The notes under the pieces were generated by a model. That model did no database searches. It worked only from the letters and a program-made list of their open reading frames with translations, and was not told the origin of the DNA. A stretch of 64,000 nt of DNA from Paraspadella gotoi (taxonomy: Eukaryota; Chaetognatha), in NCBI GenBank assembly GCA_051294375.1, contig CM119263.1, forward strand, positions 26,617,130-26,681,129, in the 5' to 3' direction. The position numbers and the translations under genes were made by a program. Positions 13,102 through 27,299 of this stretch are shown here, in pieces; within the stretch, counting starts at the first letter, position 1, and every line of letters begins with the position of its first letter.

Positions 13102-13800
13102 AGAGAGAGAGAGGAGAAGAACAGAGAGAGGAGAGAAGAGAGAGGGAGAGGAAGGAGAGAGAGGAGTGTGAAAAAAAAGAAGGAAGAAAAAAAATCGAGG
13201 AACCGCAAAAAAATTTGAGGAAACGAAAAGGATGAATAATGTTGGAGGACGAGGAGGAGAAAGATAGAGAGAGCGTAGATCGTCGACCGTTAATAGGATT
13301 AGAGAGAGAGAGAGAGAGAGGAGGAGAGAGGAGGAGAAGAGAGAAAGGACAGAGGAGGAAGAGAGAGAGAGAGAGACAGAGAATGAGAGAGAGAGAAGAC
13401 AAGAGAGGAGAAGACAGAGACGAGCGAAGAATTGGGGGCAAAGAGAAAATAAAATAGTAATATAACCAGAGCGAGAGCGTAAAAGTGAAGAAACAAAATT
13501 AACATATAAGGAAAAGAAGGAAAAAAAAGCGAAAAATTCAAAGAATAAAAGAATATTAAGAGCTTTGAAAAAGAGTAAGAAAAAAAGAAAGAAAGAAAGA
13601 TAGAAAGAAAGAAAGAAAGAAAGAAAAGCAATAAGGTAAGAAAAAGATAGAAAAGAAAGAAGAGAAAACTACAAACGCATAAAGAGTAAAGAAAAAAGGG
13701 AAGAAAAAAGAAAGGATGAAGAAGAAAGAAAGAAAAGAAAAGACCAAAAAGAAGAAAAGAAAGAAAGAGACAAACAAAAAAGTTCGGATGAAAGAAGATA
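12926..13800. repeat. Purine-rich low-complexity region
   Basis: Imperfect (GA)n to about 13,430, then GAAA/AAAG-type repeats (13,575-13,625) to about 13,770. It lies between the 25-N gap and copy 2 and may belong to the upstream flank of copy 2. No gene. Confidence 0.75.
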
Positions 13801-14439
13801 CAGCAGACATAAAGCGTCCCAAACTTTTTATCCGACGATGTCCAAAAAATGTTTTTCGCATTTTTTTAAAAATTCAGTAATCCGAACTTGATTTTATTAT
13901 CAGAATTTTTCATCAAATAAAATTTTCAATTCATTTTTGTGCCGTTGGTTTGTATATTTTGCGTTTATTTTGTTTTACTCCGCCAGTCAGCCCCATCGAC
14001 CAATAGCGACTTTCCTCCCAACATCCCGCCAGAAAATCCACCGCTGTCAGTCGGGGGGAAAGAATTGATCCAAAAAAAAAGTAAAAACCTAAAAAAAAAA
14101 AAAAAGAAAAAGAAAAAAGGATTTTTTTGACGACGTTTGGTGAATAAAGTCGAAAAATCCTTATTGCGAAAATTCGCCAAAAGTTAAGATCTGTTTCACA
14201 GTCAAAAAGATTCCTGGTGTGTCAGTGAGAGAGGAGAGAAAAGAGAAGAGAGACGAGAGAGAGAAGAGAGAGAGAGTGTGTGCTTCGTGTGCGACTTTTC
14301 GCCTCGTCTTTCCTCTTCCTCTCTTTCCTCCTCGCAAAGTCGGAAAAGAGTCTCTTCCCCTCCTCTTCTTCCTCCCTCCTCTTCCTCCCATCTCTTCCTC
14401 CTCCTCTTCCATTTTCCGTCCCTCCCTCCCTCCATAGTT
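13800..14439. other. Non-coding AT-rich spacer and CT/GA tract
   Basis: AT-rich unique sequence with long A runs near 14,070-14,120, then a GA tract (14,224-14,280) and a CT/CTTCC-rich tract to copy 2. No protein or RNA gene recognised. Confidence 0.6.
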
Positions 14440-16028
14440 TTTTTTGTTCTATTACCCTGTTTTTTTTCTTTCTTTTTTTCCTACTATTTTTCCCCCTCCT
14501 TAAATCCAACGGCGCCAACGCCTTTGATCTCTTTCCCCCCTCCACGCCCCCCCTCTCTTTCCTTGATCCGGGTGTGGTTTAAACGAGGTGGTTCTTGGCG
14601 ACTGGAAAGGTGGGGATTAGGGTTAAAAAGAGGCGAATTAAAGATGGTGGAAAAGGGGATGGGGCCCCAGACTTTTTTGTCCGCAGGAATAGTTGGTTTA
14701 CGGTGAATGAGGGGAAGTTTTATGAGAGATTAGAGGCCAAATCATCTCGGAGAAAAAACTGCAGGAAAAACACGGAGAAGTTTATGTTTTTTTCTCCGTT
14801 GTTGTTGTTGTTGTGGTTGTTATAGATGTACGATTTGCGTTTATAATTATATTGTTATCGGTAGCTTTCTCTACAATTTACTAGTTTGTGTCATCTCGCC
14901 TAATTTATATCGAATTGTTTAAATTGTTTTAAATTAGGATTGTTGATTTTTTTTAACTTTCAACATCCGAATTTACTAAGTGTGGCTTTAATGAAATAAA
15001 ACTATGATATAATCAATAAATGTTTTTCACGCTCGCAGCAAATCTTGCTTCTATACAGTGAACCGGCCCTGCGGAAAAACTCAGTCGATGAAAAAACCCA
15101 AAAGGAAATTCGATTTCGGGACAAAATTCCATTGATTTTTCACAAAACGGAAAAAAAAAGAAAGGGAGAAACGTTGAAAATTCTGGAAAACGAAAATGAA
15201 TGGCCAGCGGATGTACATTGCGGTTTAAGAGGCAAGCTGAAGGACTTTGCGTTGGGGGAAAATGGGTTAAGAACCGGACGTAATTCATGCGTGATGGATT
15301 TTTTCAAGGTTCGTTTATTTACAGGAATGGTAAACTTTGATTGTGATAGAAAGAATATGATTCAATTTCGAAATTTAGCTCAGTTTTTCGAGGTTGAAAA
15401 TAAAAACGTCCAGTTAGACTTTTCAGTCTTTTGAGTCTCTCACCGACTTTTGGTTTACGTCACGGAAACGCGAATGCCGCGGGCAAAGTCCGGGTTTGAA
15501 TCCCGAGGACGGAGTTTGATTAATTGAAGATGAGTCGTAGACCGCGGTGGCTTTGTAAAGGGAAGAGGGGGGTTTTTTAGGGGTTGGGGATAAACGTATG
15601 GAATAAGGCAGTAGTTAAAAATTAACCGCTTTATGTCGTTGTTGTGGTTCATTTTTTTTACAATTCAAGGAAAAGAAGGTAAGGACAAAGGTTTCACTGA
15701 ATTTCACCGGATGCGATCGATGACGTGAAGGAAAGAAATGAGAAAGAGGCGACCCATTTAATGCGAATTCAAAATTTAAAGATTAAATAAAAAAAAATTC
15801 CCAGATTCGCAAGAGTCGAGGAGTCGAGAGGTAAACAAAGAGCAGATGTCGCCCGCCTTTGTTTTTTCAAAAGCCGATGATCCTGGCGTTGCGCCACGGG
15901 GCTCATTCGGGCAGGCTCATCGGAGCCCGGAGAGGCCGATTATAAAACGTCGAGAAAGTTGATTCAGCTCGAGAAAGGAGAGTGAGAGAGAGAGGAGAGA
16001 GAGACGAGAGAGAAGAGAGAGTGAGAAG

Positions 16029-16066
<38 letters not shown>

Positions 16067-19000
16067 TTTTGTTTCTTTTCTTGTTTGCGGCGCCATATTT
16101 CTTTTCTCTCTGGCATTTCGCTCATTCCTCGTATTTTCTTATTACTTCTCCGTTTTTTTTTCCGATCTTCATAGAAACTAATTATTTATAGTTCGTTTCA
16201 CGATAATCTTACATTTTAAAACTAATTTGCTTTATAAATTGAGTAAATTTAAACTGTGGTGAACTGAATAACTGTCGAAATTAATTAATTTGTTTAAGTT
16301 CGTTTCAATTTGATTTATCTCGTTAGTCGAATATTTTTCGCCGATCATATTTATCCCGTAAATTTTAGTTTATTTATGGTTTTTATTTGAAAAAGTTTCA
16401 AAAAATTATTTCTAAATATTAAGCGAATTTAACTTAAATTTACATTCATTTATTCTAATTATTCAAATTTAATTCATGTCTTCATTGCTCCGTCAAAAAG
16501 TAAGGGTTTTAGGAATTAATATTTGGGAATACTCAAATCCAAGACGACAATAAAGGCTGAGAATACCCCAGTTTTGAAATTATCGCCACCCATAGGTTTT
16601 GAAGCGAATAAGTCTGAATTTATATCGCATTCACAAGTCTGGATGCATATGAGTTTGCGCAGGAGTGAATTTCACTTCGAAATTCACTTCAAGTTGCGAT
16701 GATTTCGATTCACCGACCTTCAATTTATTTTTTTTTTTTAAATCGACCTGCGAGGAAATTTTAAACGCAAATTTTTCGGCAAAAAAGTATGACGACGACG
16801 ACGACGACGACGACTATCACAAACGCTGACAACGACGATTGAGACAAATTCTTATTTTGTTGCCAATTATAAAAATAAAACTTTAGAAAAAATATATTAA
16901 TCTAAGGATATTGGTGTCGTTGAAACCTCACAGCGAAAAAAAAGTTTTACAAATCGTAGATTTTCGTCGCAAGTTTACGTCTTTTTTGTCATGCTTAGTT
17001 TTTTTTTTCTTTTTTTTTCAATAGTAAATTTATTTTTCATGCTAAACGTTGCTGGGTCATCCGACCTCAACCATTTTTCATTTCGTCGTACAGAAAAAAA
17101 TATTGGAAAAAAGAAAAAAAAAAGAAAGAAAGAAAGTTTAATTCATGTGATCATTAATCTTGTTCTCGCGTCGTTGAACACCTTCGATAGAAAAAAGAAA
17201 GAAAAAATGAAGCTAAACGCCGCATGCGCATGACAGGAAAACGATCGACGGTTAATTCTTCACAGTTATACCCTTTCACTCATCGCCCCTTCTGCACCTC
17301 TTGGCCACGCTTTGAGCCCCAACAACGCTTTGCATCACGAAATGCAATTAAATACAACCTAACCCATATCTTGTGAAATAAAAACTCGCTGCTTTAACTT
17401 AAATCATCCGTACTTCAAACCCTGCCTTCTTTTAGAATTTTTTTAAATTGGTTTCTTGTTTTACAAATATTTAACTTCCCATTCGCTACCTGCCCAAGCG
17501 ACTCCTATCCCTCAACCAACGACTATCCCCAACCCCCCCACTTATCCCCCCCACCTTCAACCCCCTTTTCAACCTCCCCCACCATCAACCCCTTTTACTT
17601 TCGATTGACTCCGTCGTCTTTACATCTCAAGAAACTCCTCATTAATCTCGAGTCGCGACCTCAAAAGACGAAAACTTGACAGAAAAACCGACATCTTTTG
17701 TTTTTCTCCTTTTAATTATCCGAAGATCGAAAGATCGAAAGATCGGAGAGATCCCGCCCACGATACTCCCGTCGAATTTTATCGATCGCGTTGATGCCGA
17801 TTGCCCTAGGGGACCTGATCCAATCCAACCCTTTAACCCTAACTCTAAATCTCCAAAATCCTAAATTCGTTCTATCAAAAAAACAATCTTTTTTTTAATA
17901 TATCCTGTCACTTCTCTCCTAATTTCTACCCCAAGATAAGAATTTTCATTTCTTAAACCCCTCCCCTACTTCCATAACTTTTTTTTCTCCCCCATAACCC
18001 AGATTTCTTCGAGTTCCCCCACCTCCCACACTCCCACTGCCCTATCCCCTAACGAAAACCCCCATTGCCTAATTTTTTAGTCATGTGTATGCGATGAAGC
18101 GGCGAGGAAGTTGACGGAGGACGAGAGGAAAGACGAAGCTGACGTCGTCGTCTCTTCTCAATTGGTCGTCGTCGTCGTCGTCGTCGTAGGATGTAACGGA
18201 AAACAAGGGCGCGAAAAATATTGAAGTCGAAACGAAAAAAAAAAAAGGAAAAATCTTAGGCGAAATTCTAAATCGATAAAATTGTTTGTTCTCGACAACA
18301 ACGGACGAACACAAGGGGAGAATTTAATTTGACGACTCACTTTCCAATTAAGTCAACCCAGAGTAACTCAGGCGCCAGTTGTATTGCACACGAAGATGAA
18401 AATCACATACAGCCAGGACGACAAACTTCAGAATTCAAATAGACGAAGAGGACGGTATATAACCACAATTGGCAATAAAGCGAAACCATATGTAAGCAAA
18501 ACCCCACTACACATCACAGAGAGACACACCCACAGAACAAAAAAAATGAAAAACTAAGTGATACAGAGCGAGATATCCACAGTGAAGCCTCAGTTAAACG
18601 AGATGGATGGCGACCAAGTTCTGATCGGAAAGAAAAAATTGTCGACTCAGGATTTTTTTTTCTCGTTCATTTCGCAGTTCAAACGAAGTTAAAAAAAAAG
18701 ATGCGATCTGCGATTTGAGATCGAAACTTTGACCTTACTCCACTCCCTCTTCCTTCCCCATGCTTACCCCTCGGCCCTTCATGACCCCACGCCTCCAAAA
18801 TTCAATTTCTGCTTGTTCCTCACTTGTTACTTTTCCGTCTTCTCTCCACAATCTTTGTTTCGTCTTTTCAAGTGCGCTCTCATCTTCCCCGACTTCTAAC
18901 ATTACTTAACTTTCCATTGTTTTTTTCTCCTGGTTTCGGTTCTTACTTTTCTTCTTACGGTCTTACCCCGATCACTCACCCTATTTGCTTGACTTTCCTT

Positions 19001-20945
19001 CTCTGCTTTTATCCTAATCTAATTATTCTTCACTTCGCTTTGTTCAAACTATCCCTTACCTTTCGTGGTAAAGGTAAACACTCACCCAGTGGTGAGTCAC
19101 CATCCTCCCCTGCACTCCAGCCTCCTCTCCCTCTCAACCTCCTGTAAACTGCCTTTAACTCCTCGGTAACTCCTTTCAATAAACCACCTCCATAAATCCC
19201 CATACTCCTTCAATAACTCCTCCACTAAATCCCTCATTACCCCTCCACAACTCCTTAATAATACTCCACTAATCCCAATTACTCCTCCAACTCTTCAATA
19301 TCTCCTAAAACAATAATCCCCCATTACCCCTCCAATAATCCTCAATAATTACCGCCCACTAAATCCCAATACTCTTCCACTAACTCCTTCAATAATTACT
19401 CCAGTAAATCTCCATTACTCTCCACTAACTCCTTTAATTAATTTATTCCCCCCCTCACTACCCCACTCCTTGCTTCCTCACCTCCACAGTTTCCCCTCCA
19501 CTCACCACCTCCTCACGCGTCGCCAGCTGCGTCGGTGTCTGGAGGAAACAGTTTCACGTGGGTCGGCTGCTTATGGCGGCGCCCCGGAAGGTTGTGTTTT
19601 GTTGTGTTTGGCGAAAAAGAAAAAGAGAGGGAAAGAGAGAGCGGAGAGAAATAAGAGAGAGGAAGAAGAGTGAAGGGAGGGAGAGAGAGAGAAGAGAGAG
19701 AGAGAAGAGAGAGAGAGAGAGAATAGAGAGAAGAGAGAGAGAGAGAGAGAGAGACGCAAAAAAATTGAAAATCGACCCGGCTCGCAATGCTCGAACGCCG
19801 ACCGGTGAAGCAAAAAAAGCGTAAATATCAAAGATGCCTGAACTACAAATACCAAAAGTGAAGAGAGAAAAGCTGAGGTTGAATTTTGATGTCGGGAAGA
19901 AATCTACGGGTAAAATGAGTTCCGTGAATCCGAAATAGTCGGACATGTAGAAAAGTGGACCGTGAGTCTCGCAAGGTGAGTTCGTTTGCCCCGTCAGCCA
20001 TTGGCCGGAGATTCAACTTACGAAGTCAATTTATTTTGGATTTCTTTTTTATGATAAATACATTTAACAGATATAGTATTATCCGAACTAATATTTGACT
20101 CGGAATGGTCCTTTTAAACAATTGAAAACAGTTCATTGAGGATGGAAGTTAGTACTTAAGAATTAATAAACTAGACTGTTGAGAGAGTCTTGATATGAAA
20201 GCTTGAAGTTGAAGTTCTTGAGCCACCATACCTGTCAAAAAGCTTTTTGACTGTTCAATGAACTGGATAATTGTTCATTGGCTGTACCAATTTCACATAG
20301 TATTTATTTATCTATCTAATTTTTTTTTACAACTAAAACGAATGGGTAAAATATTCATCTTGATCTCAGTTAACTATTACGTTATCGTTATTTTTATAAT
20401 ATTGATTACTCCTTTTTTAATTTATAAGGCAATTTCTAAAATTTTCTAAAGCGTTTTGAACAGCAGATGTCGAGGAGTGCACAACGCAGACAGGTAGCAA
20501 AGTAATAACCAATTAATTTGTCAGAAAAAAAGTTAAAGGGACAAAATCAGCTGTAGTAGACCGTTTCGCCACCTTGTTTTTCATTGATCTGTCCACAACG
20601 AGATCTTTTTCTCGTCGCCCTCGATCGGAGATCGAGATCGTCGTCGAATCGCCTCAGCCCAACCGCGTGCACGCTCTTTGGGTTCTCTAAAGTGGCCAAA
20701 AGGGTCGCGGGTTCGAGACCGGCCTCTGCGGAGTAGGAAAGAGGAAGGGAAAGAAGATCATTTGTTTAAAAAAAAAATTCAAGCTGCTCTCTCTCTCTCT
20801 GTCTCACTCTCATTACAGCATCAACTAAAATCCTCGAAGTCGATTTTTATTCCAACATTATTTTTTTTTTTCGGTAGTTTTTCTTGAGACTAAATTCGGG
20901 TTCGACTCGTATGTTAAATTGGTAATTATTAAAGAGAGGGACAGC

Positions 20946-20983
<38 letters not shown>

Positions 20984-22092
20984 AAGTCAAAAGCTGTTCC
21001 CCTTAGTGGCACTTGAACAACAGTAGTTGTCCTTAAAACTCAAGAAAATATCGAGTAAAAAGAGACTTTCGCTGAGTTAAGACCTTCTGTAAATAAAAAC
21101 CGTTTAGTATTGCTATGTAATAATTCATATTACTACGACAGTCTAGTATCTCAAACCACGGCCCCGCCGTCTCTGTCTGGAATTTCTGTCTCAAGGACAC
21201 GGATTCGTTTTCCCGATCCGAGTATTCTGAACCGGTCTGGGTCTGTGTTCTGCGTCTGTGGTTACGCATGGTCGTCGTCGTCGTCTTCGTCGTCGTCTTC
21301 GTCGGAATGAGATTAGATTGTCATTTTTCGTCGGTTATGTATGTGTACTCCGCCGAAACCAGTTTTTTTATTCCCAATCAAGTGAAAACAACAAAAATCG
21401 TAATTAAAAATCTCGGTTAGAGGGACTTATTTCATTCGAGTTCTTACCTGCCACTCAAACTCGTTCATTACAGAGAATTAAAGTTATAAATGGCGACGCG
21501 CCTCGTCTCACCCCAAAACTTTTTAACTATGTCCAACATCGAATACTTAGTAATTATAAGCGGCAGCACTTTAGCAGCCTCGGTACTTTTTTCCCCGACT
21601 GACAGGTCATCGGATAATTGAGAAAAACAACAAAATAATGAAGATTCGACAAATTAATGATTTTACGCCAAAGTTTACTTTGTTTAGGGGAATGAAGTCT
21701 TGTTTATGGAATGAATGCGACATTCTTTACTACTAAGCTTGACTAAAATGAAGCAGTAAGTGTAATGATAAAGTTATTGGCATTTAAAAACGTAATTGAA
21801 AACAGACGACAATACAAACAGATGGACATACCGACCACACGACGACGGAACAGACGCTTAATTAAGTTGCTTCGCGAGTACTCGCGGCTCAACTAAAAAA
21901 ATTTAAAAAAGAGAAAATCAAGAAAAAAAGGTTTAGAAAAAAAAAAAAGAAAAGTGTGAGAAAAAGATTTGAGATTTGACAAGAAAATGTCGAATATTAA
22001 AGGATGACAGAGTGTACTCTTCTTCATGTTGTCCGTTTCGTTGTCAATCAATTGTTCGTCGAATCTTAATTGGAAAGCGGAGGGTGGAGGAG

Positions 22093-22181
<89 letters not shown>

Positions 22182-23894
22182 CCCTAACCCGGCATCTCCG
22201 GGCCGAAGATCCGAGGCTGATCTCGCCGAACACTCGCCTCTAAGTCCATCACTGTCGAAAAAACTGCGTTCCTCGTTGAATTTACTTCCGCTTTTAGAAA
22301 CATTATGCTCCCCCGCTCTTTCCCACAAAACGCGAGAGAGAGAGAGAAGAGAGCGGACTGAGACAGAGAGAGAAAGAGAGAAGAAGAGAGAGAGAAGAGG
22401 AGAGAGGAGAGAGAAGAGAGAGAGCTAACCAATTTTTTCCGGCAACTTTTCAGCTTTTTTGCGGAAAAAGAATTCTGTGAACTGAAGACGAGAAGGAGAA
22501 GAGGAGAAAAGAAGAAGAAGGAGATGGAGAAGAAGTAGAAGAAAAGAAGAGAAGAAGGAGAAGAAAAGAAGTAAGAAGAAAAAAAGACAAACAAACAAAG
22601 ATTTTCTCGATGTTTTAGCGAAATCATAAAAATGACATTAAAATTTAATACTTTGGTTTTTTTCAATATTATCAGAAACCTCATCAGTTTGAAGGTTCCT
22701 AAAAATAATTTCGTCTCAAATAAAACTTATAATCTTATTTTACTTTTAAAGTAGCAAGAAGCATCACAATAATCTTAATTTAACCTTCTAAGCAGCAGAG
22801 CATGCAACTTAGTTCTTTTAACCTTTCTAAGATGCAAACAGGCCCCAACTTAATGCTAACCTTTCTAAGTGCAACAAGGCCCCAAACTTAATTCTTTTAA
22901 CCTGTCTAAGTACGGCCCCAACTAATTCTTTTAAACCTTTCTAAGTTCAACAAGCACCAAACTGTAAGTTCTTTTAACCTTTCTAAGCTGCAACAAGGCT
23001 CGACTTAATTCTTAAACCTTTTCTCAGTGCAAGACCAAGGCGCCAACTTAGCTTCTTTTAACCTTTTTAAGTGCCAACAAAGCTCCGACTTAATTCTTTT
23101 AACCTTTCTAAGTGCAAAAAGGCCCCAACTTAATTATTTTAACCTTCTAAGTGCTACAAGCGCAAACTTAATTCTTTTAACCTTCTAATTGCACGGCGCT
23201 TTCGAAAATTAATTCAAGTTTTTATTACCCTTCTATTACTTTCTCCCTCCTCTCTTACCCGTCTCTACAGTGACTTATATCATTCCACTGAGATTATTTT
23301 CAACTTCCTTTCTTCCTTAGCCACCTTGCCTTACTCTTCCCCCCACTCTCCACTCCCGCGCCCTCTTTTGACCGCGCCCACATTCCCGCCAAAAGACGCC
23401 CAAGCAGCATCTCGGATTTAGTCCGCAATAACGTTTTCATGATTCTCATTCTGGGAGCAGCGAATTTCTCACCGCGCCGCACGGGTGAGCCTCACCGGCG
23501 GTGCAATCCGCCCACCCTCTCCTTCTCAAAACTCTTTCGCATACCTCGCCTCATTTTTGATCTCAGACATAGAACTCGTTCTTGCGGGAATAGTTTTTAT
23601 ATTTATTTTAATTTATTTATTATTTTCTCCCTGCTTCTCTATATTTTTATCTCTATCATCCTTCCCACCAAAAATTTCTCAATCCTTTTATTTTTCCTTT
23701 TCTTTTTCTTTTCTTCTTTCTTTTTACTTCCTCTTTCCTCCCATCTTCCTTCTTCGTTAGGAATTAACGCCCGACACCTGAAAACCAGATTCTGACGCCA
23801 AAGATTCTAGGCTCGCCTTTTATCTTCGTTGATGCGATCCCTTTCCGGATTAGATAGATAGAGAGATAGAGAGAAAAAGAGAAAAGAGAGAGAG

Positions 23895-23963
<69 letters not shown>

Positions 23964-25413
23964 TGATCGACGCACCAGGAAATCGTTTTATCACCGATCG
24001 TTTTATCACTTTACGATTCGATTCTGTTGCATTTTATTCATCCCCCTTGATCGAAAGTAGTCGGACAGGAGTCGAGACTGTAAAAAGGCGTCTCCGTGTT
24101 GTCGTCGTCGTCGGCGTCGTTTTCGTCGTCATTCATCGTCGTGCAATAGTCTTGATGTTGCGACCTCGGCGCCTGCTGAATGTCTTCAATCGCCCCGTTT
24201 TGTAAGCTATCACTTAACTTTCTTGGGGCGCGCGACATTCGAGATGCACAATGCACATGGTGCATGTACATGGTGCAGTGTTAGATAATAGGAGTTAATT
24301 GTGAGGCGCATTAAAACACCAAGCATGTTCTAAGTCATCGACAAAGATAGCTTATTATTAAACGATAGATAATTTTATATTGTTTACCAAATTTCATGGT
24401 AAATACACAACACAACCACCAACATGGTGATCCGTCTTTATATTTAAAATATATCAATAGTTCCCAGTTGATTGCGCATCCATGAAACTACCGCCCATGT
24501 TCAGGCCTATTAAAGAGGCAAATAAATAAGAAGTTTTTCAAAATGCGACAGGCTATTGTGACTAATTGTTATTGTGTATAGTCAAGTCTATTCGATTCAA
24601 GATGTCGTTTTTTTACCACAAAAATATTGAAATTGAATCGCAGTACACAATAGTAGGAGTCCGTTACATACGACGCCGACTTTCCGCGTTTTTCAAAACC
24701 AATCGAAAAAAAAAATGAAATTCGGCGAAGGAGCTTCTTCTGTTTCGCCGAGTCATGCGATCGCATTTCCGAATTTGCCCTCTGTCGGATTCTTCGTGGT
24801 TGAAAAAACAACATTACTCTAATATTGGATTTCCTCTTTAGTGAGCTTCATGTATCGTCACTTCTCAGCATATCGTCGTCGCCATCATGATCATTATCAT
24901 CGATCGTCATAACCATCATAGTCATCCTCATTAATCATCATCATCGCCTCATCATCATCATCATCATCTCATCATCATCATCATCATTCATCATCATTCA
25001 TCATCATCATCTTCACATCATCATCATCATATCCATCATCATCATCATCATCATACATCATACTCATCAATCATCATTATCATCATTATGTCTTCGTCGA
25101 CACTATTGTAAATTTTGTAAACGACATATCGTTAATGTCGCAATGCTGTTTCTGGATCGCACAGTCGTCGTCGCGTCGTTCACCGCATCAGTTTCGTCTT
25201 CCGTTGTGGTCGTCGAGCACGTCATCGTACGTCGCCTTTTGCGTGCCATCATCGCTCGTCATTGGTCTGTGTTCGTCGTTCCATTGTTGCTCGCCGTCGC
25301 TCGTACGTCGTCTCTCGATTTATCCAAGAGACTCGATGAGAACTTTTTTCCGGTTAATCGAATCGCATTAGGCTGAAATATGGTTTTTCCCTTCGTCCCT
25401 CCCTCTCTCTCTT

Positions 25414-25448
<35 letters not shown>

Positions 25449-25766
25449 TCTCTCATCTCCCCTCTCTCTCTCTCTCTCCTCTCTCTCTCTCATCTCTCTC
25501 TCTTTCCGTTAACCCTTAGTGACCAATCAGTTGCAAAGGCGCGATTGCGACAAATAAAATGTTGATATAACAGGTTCAACTATGTCAACGCGGATTTTTT
25601 TAAGTGTTGACAAAAGAAAAAAAAGTTAAAAGGCCTTTTAAAAAAATTTGTTTAAAAAAAAAGAAAATTCCTCTTTTAATTTGAAAATATGTCCGCTTTG
25701 CGAGAGAGAACCTGTTGATTCGCGTCATCGTCTTTCCAATTCTCTCTCTCTCTCTCTCTCTCTCAG

Positions 25767-25799
<33 letters not shown>

Positions 25800-26935
25800 A
25801 CTCTACCCTCCCATTCCCATTTAATTTTCCAAAATCTGTCCCCTTTCAATGCCGCATTAAAATTTTTTTTGTTCCTTTATTTTCAATCTTTTTCTCATTT
25901 TACGAAATTTTTTCCCATACTCGTTTCATTTATTCCTTTGAATTTTACATGGGAAAGAAATGCCCTCGCTGATTAATTTTTTTTAATTCAGTTTTTCCCC
26001 TTTTTCCCCAGAATCGAATTTTGATTCAAAGACGGTTCAGTTTTCTGTTTGAAATTCAAATAATTTCGTTTTTTTTTACGAAATTCATTAAAGTCATCCT
26101 TTTTTTAATAAGTTATGGCGAAGAATGATAAACTTTCTTTTAATTTATAAAGAAAAACTTGAGTATTTGATTCAATTAGTCCCTTTTTCTTTTTACGATT
26201 TTTTTCGCTCGAAATTTCAAAAAAGGGCGCTCGCAGCCATGAAAAGGCGGGAAACTAGAAAAAAGAACAACAGGATAGATTGAAAATTTGATCAAAATAA
26301 TTATTCAGAATTTAAAAATATTACTGGAGAGTAAAAAATCACTAAAGAAAATTTCCATATATACAATTACATATTCGAATTGTTCCTTACTTTACTCCTC
26401 CTCTCTTGTTGGAATGTGAAAAAAATTAAATCTGCATCGAGCATTCTCGGAGGTAGCTCATTTGCGCCGTCCGTCGACGTCTTATACGCGTCCCGACCCG
26501 CTGCCAATTATACAGCAGATTTCCCTTCCATTTCCTCTTTTATCCATTTATCCATTCATCCATTCTTCCTACGCGTTACTCGGCGATTAAATTCAATCCT
26601 CATTCCGGAAAAATTTTCTTTTCCGATTTCTATTACGAATCGAAATCTCGAAAAAGACGACGATGACGACGACGGCTGACGATGATGAAGATGACGAATT
26701 ATAGTTATCGCCTTCTCTGTTTTCACCTGATCCAGGAAAAACTTGAAAAGTAATATATCCCAATTCGGCCCTTGTATATTGAATATTATTTTCCCCTCAC
26801 CTCTCTACATTCTTAATCTTTCTATCTCGACTGAAGGACTTTTCTCCATATCTTAAAAAAAGTCTATATTTCCATTCGCTGCAATAAAAAGTATCTAATT
26901 TCACTTGATGTTTTATTCGACTCATAACCACAATA
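14440..26935. repeat. Large direct repeat, copy 2 (indel-rich copy)
   Basis: Same order and orientation as 265-12,900 but with many one- to three-base insertions and deletions, especially in homopolymers and in repeats. The 40-bp minisatellite loses its exact phase, and the pure (GA)n of copy 1 becomes an interrupted (GA)n here. Copy 2 reads through the places where copy 1 has N runs. The pattern is that of raw long-read sequence rather than an aged genomic duplication. Confidence 0.9.
25395..25505. repeat. (CT)n tract that fills the first gap of copy 1
   Basis: Imperfect CT dinucleotide run bridging the position of the 321-N gap in copy 1. It explains why a short-read assembly broke there. 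Confidence 0.8.
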
Positions 26936-26939
26936 ATTA

Positions 26940-26946
26940 CTCTCTC

Positions 26947-26997
<51 letters not shown>

Positions 26998-27125
26998 CTC
27001 TCTCTTTCTCTCTCTTTACTCTCTCTCTCTCTCTCTCTCTCTGCTCCCCCCACTCCCTCTTTGCTCCTGCCTGTTAAATATATCATCCCCCTCTCTCCAC
27101 CGCCCCCACCTACTCTCTCTACCCC
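26940..27125. repeat. CT-rich microsatellite
   Basis: (CT)n with interruptions to about 27,045, then C/T-rich sequence with CCCCC runs. It corresponds to the place where copy 1 ends in (CT)n and a 25-N gap, so it probably is the true content of that gap. Confidence 0.75.
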
Positions 27126-27164
27126 CCCCCCACTCTGAATCACGATACGTCCAACTTTGATGAT

Positions 27165-27255
27165 GGAGAGAGGGGAATCGAACCCCGACGTCCTAGAGTT
27201 TCGGTCGAGTCGTTCGCGCCTTCCAGCCGGCCAAATGTCAGATGGGCGCGTCGAG
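27165..27255 (-). other. tRNA-like element (B-box plus weak A-box)
   Basis: On the minus strand GGTTCGATTCC (27,184-27,174) is a perfect B-box. TGGCCGGCTGG (27,233-27,223) upstream of it partly fits an A-box, and GCC-loop-GGC could form a D-arm. An anticodon stem and paired acceptor stem cannot be drawn, so it is a tRNA pseudogene or tRNA-derived SINE head rather than a functional tRNA. Confidence 0.35.
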
Positions 27256-27299
27256 AATCTCATCCTCGGGAAGGACGAGACTTTGTTGAAAAAATAATT

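Noticed and set aside
15045-15434. 129-residue open frame without obvious repeats
   Set aside because: It exists only in the indel-rich copy. The clean copy at 895-1,260 has stops at the corresponding places, and no family resemblance was seen.
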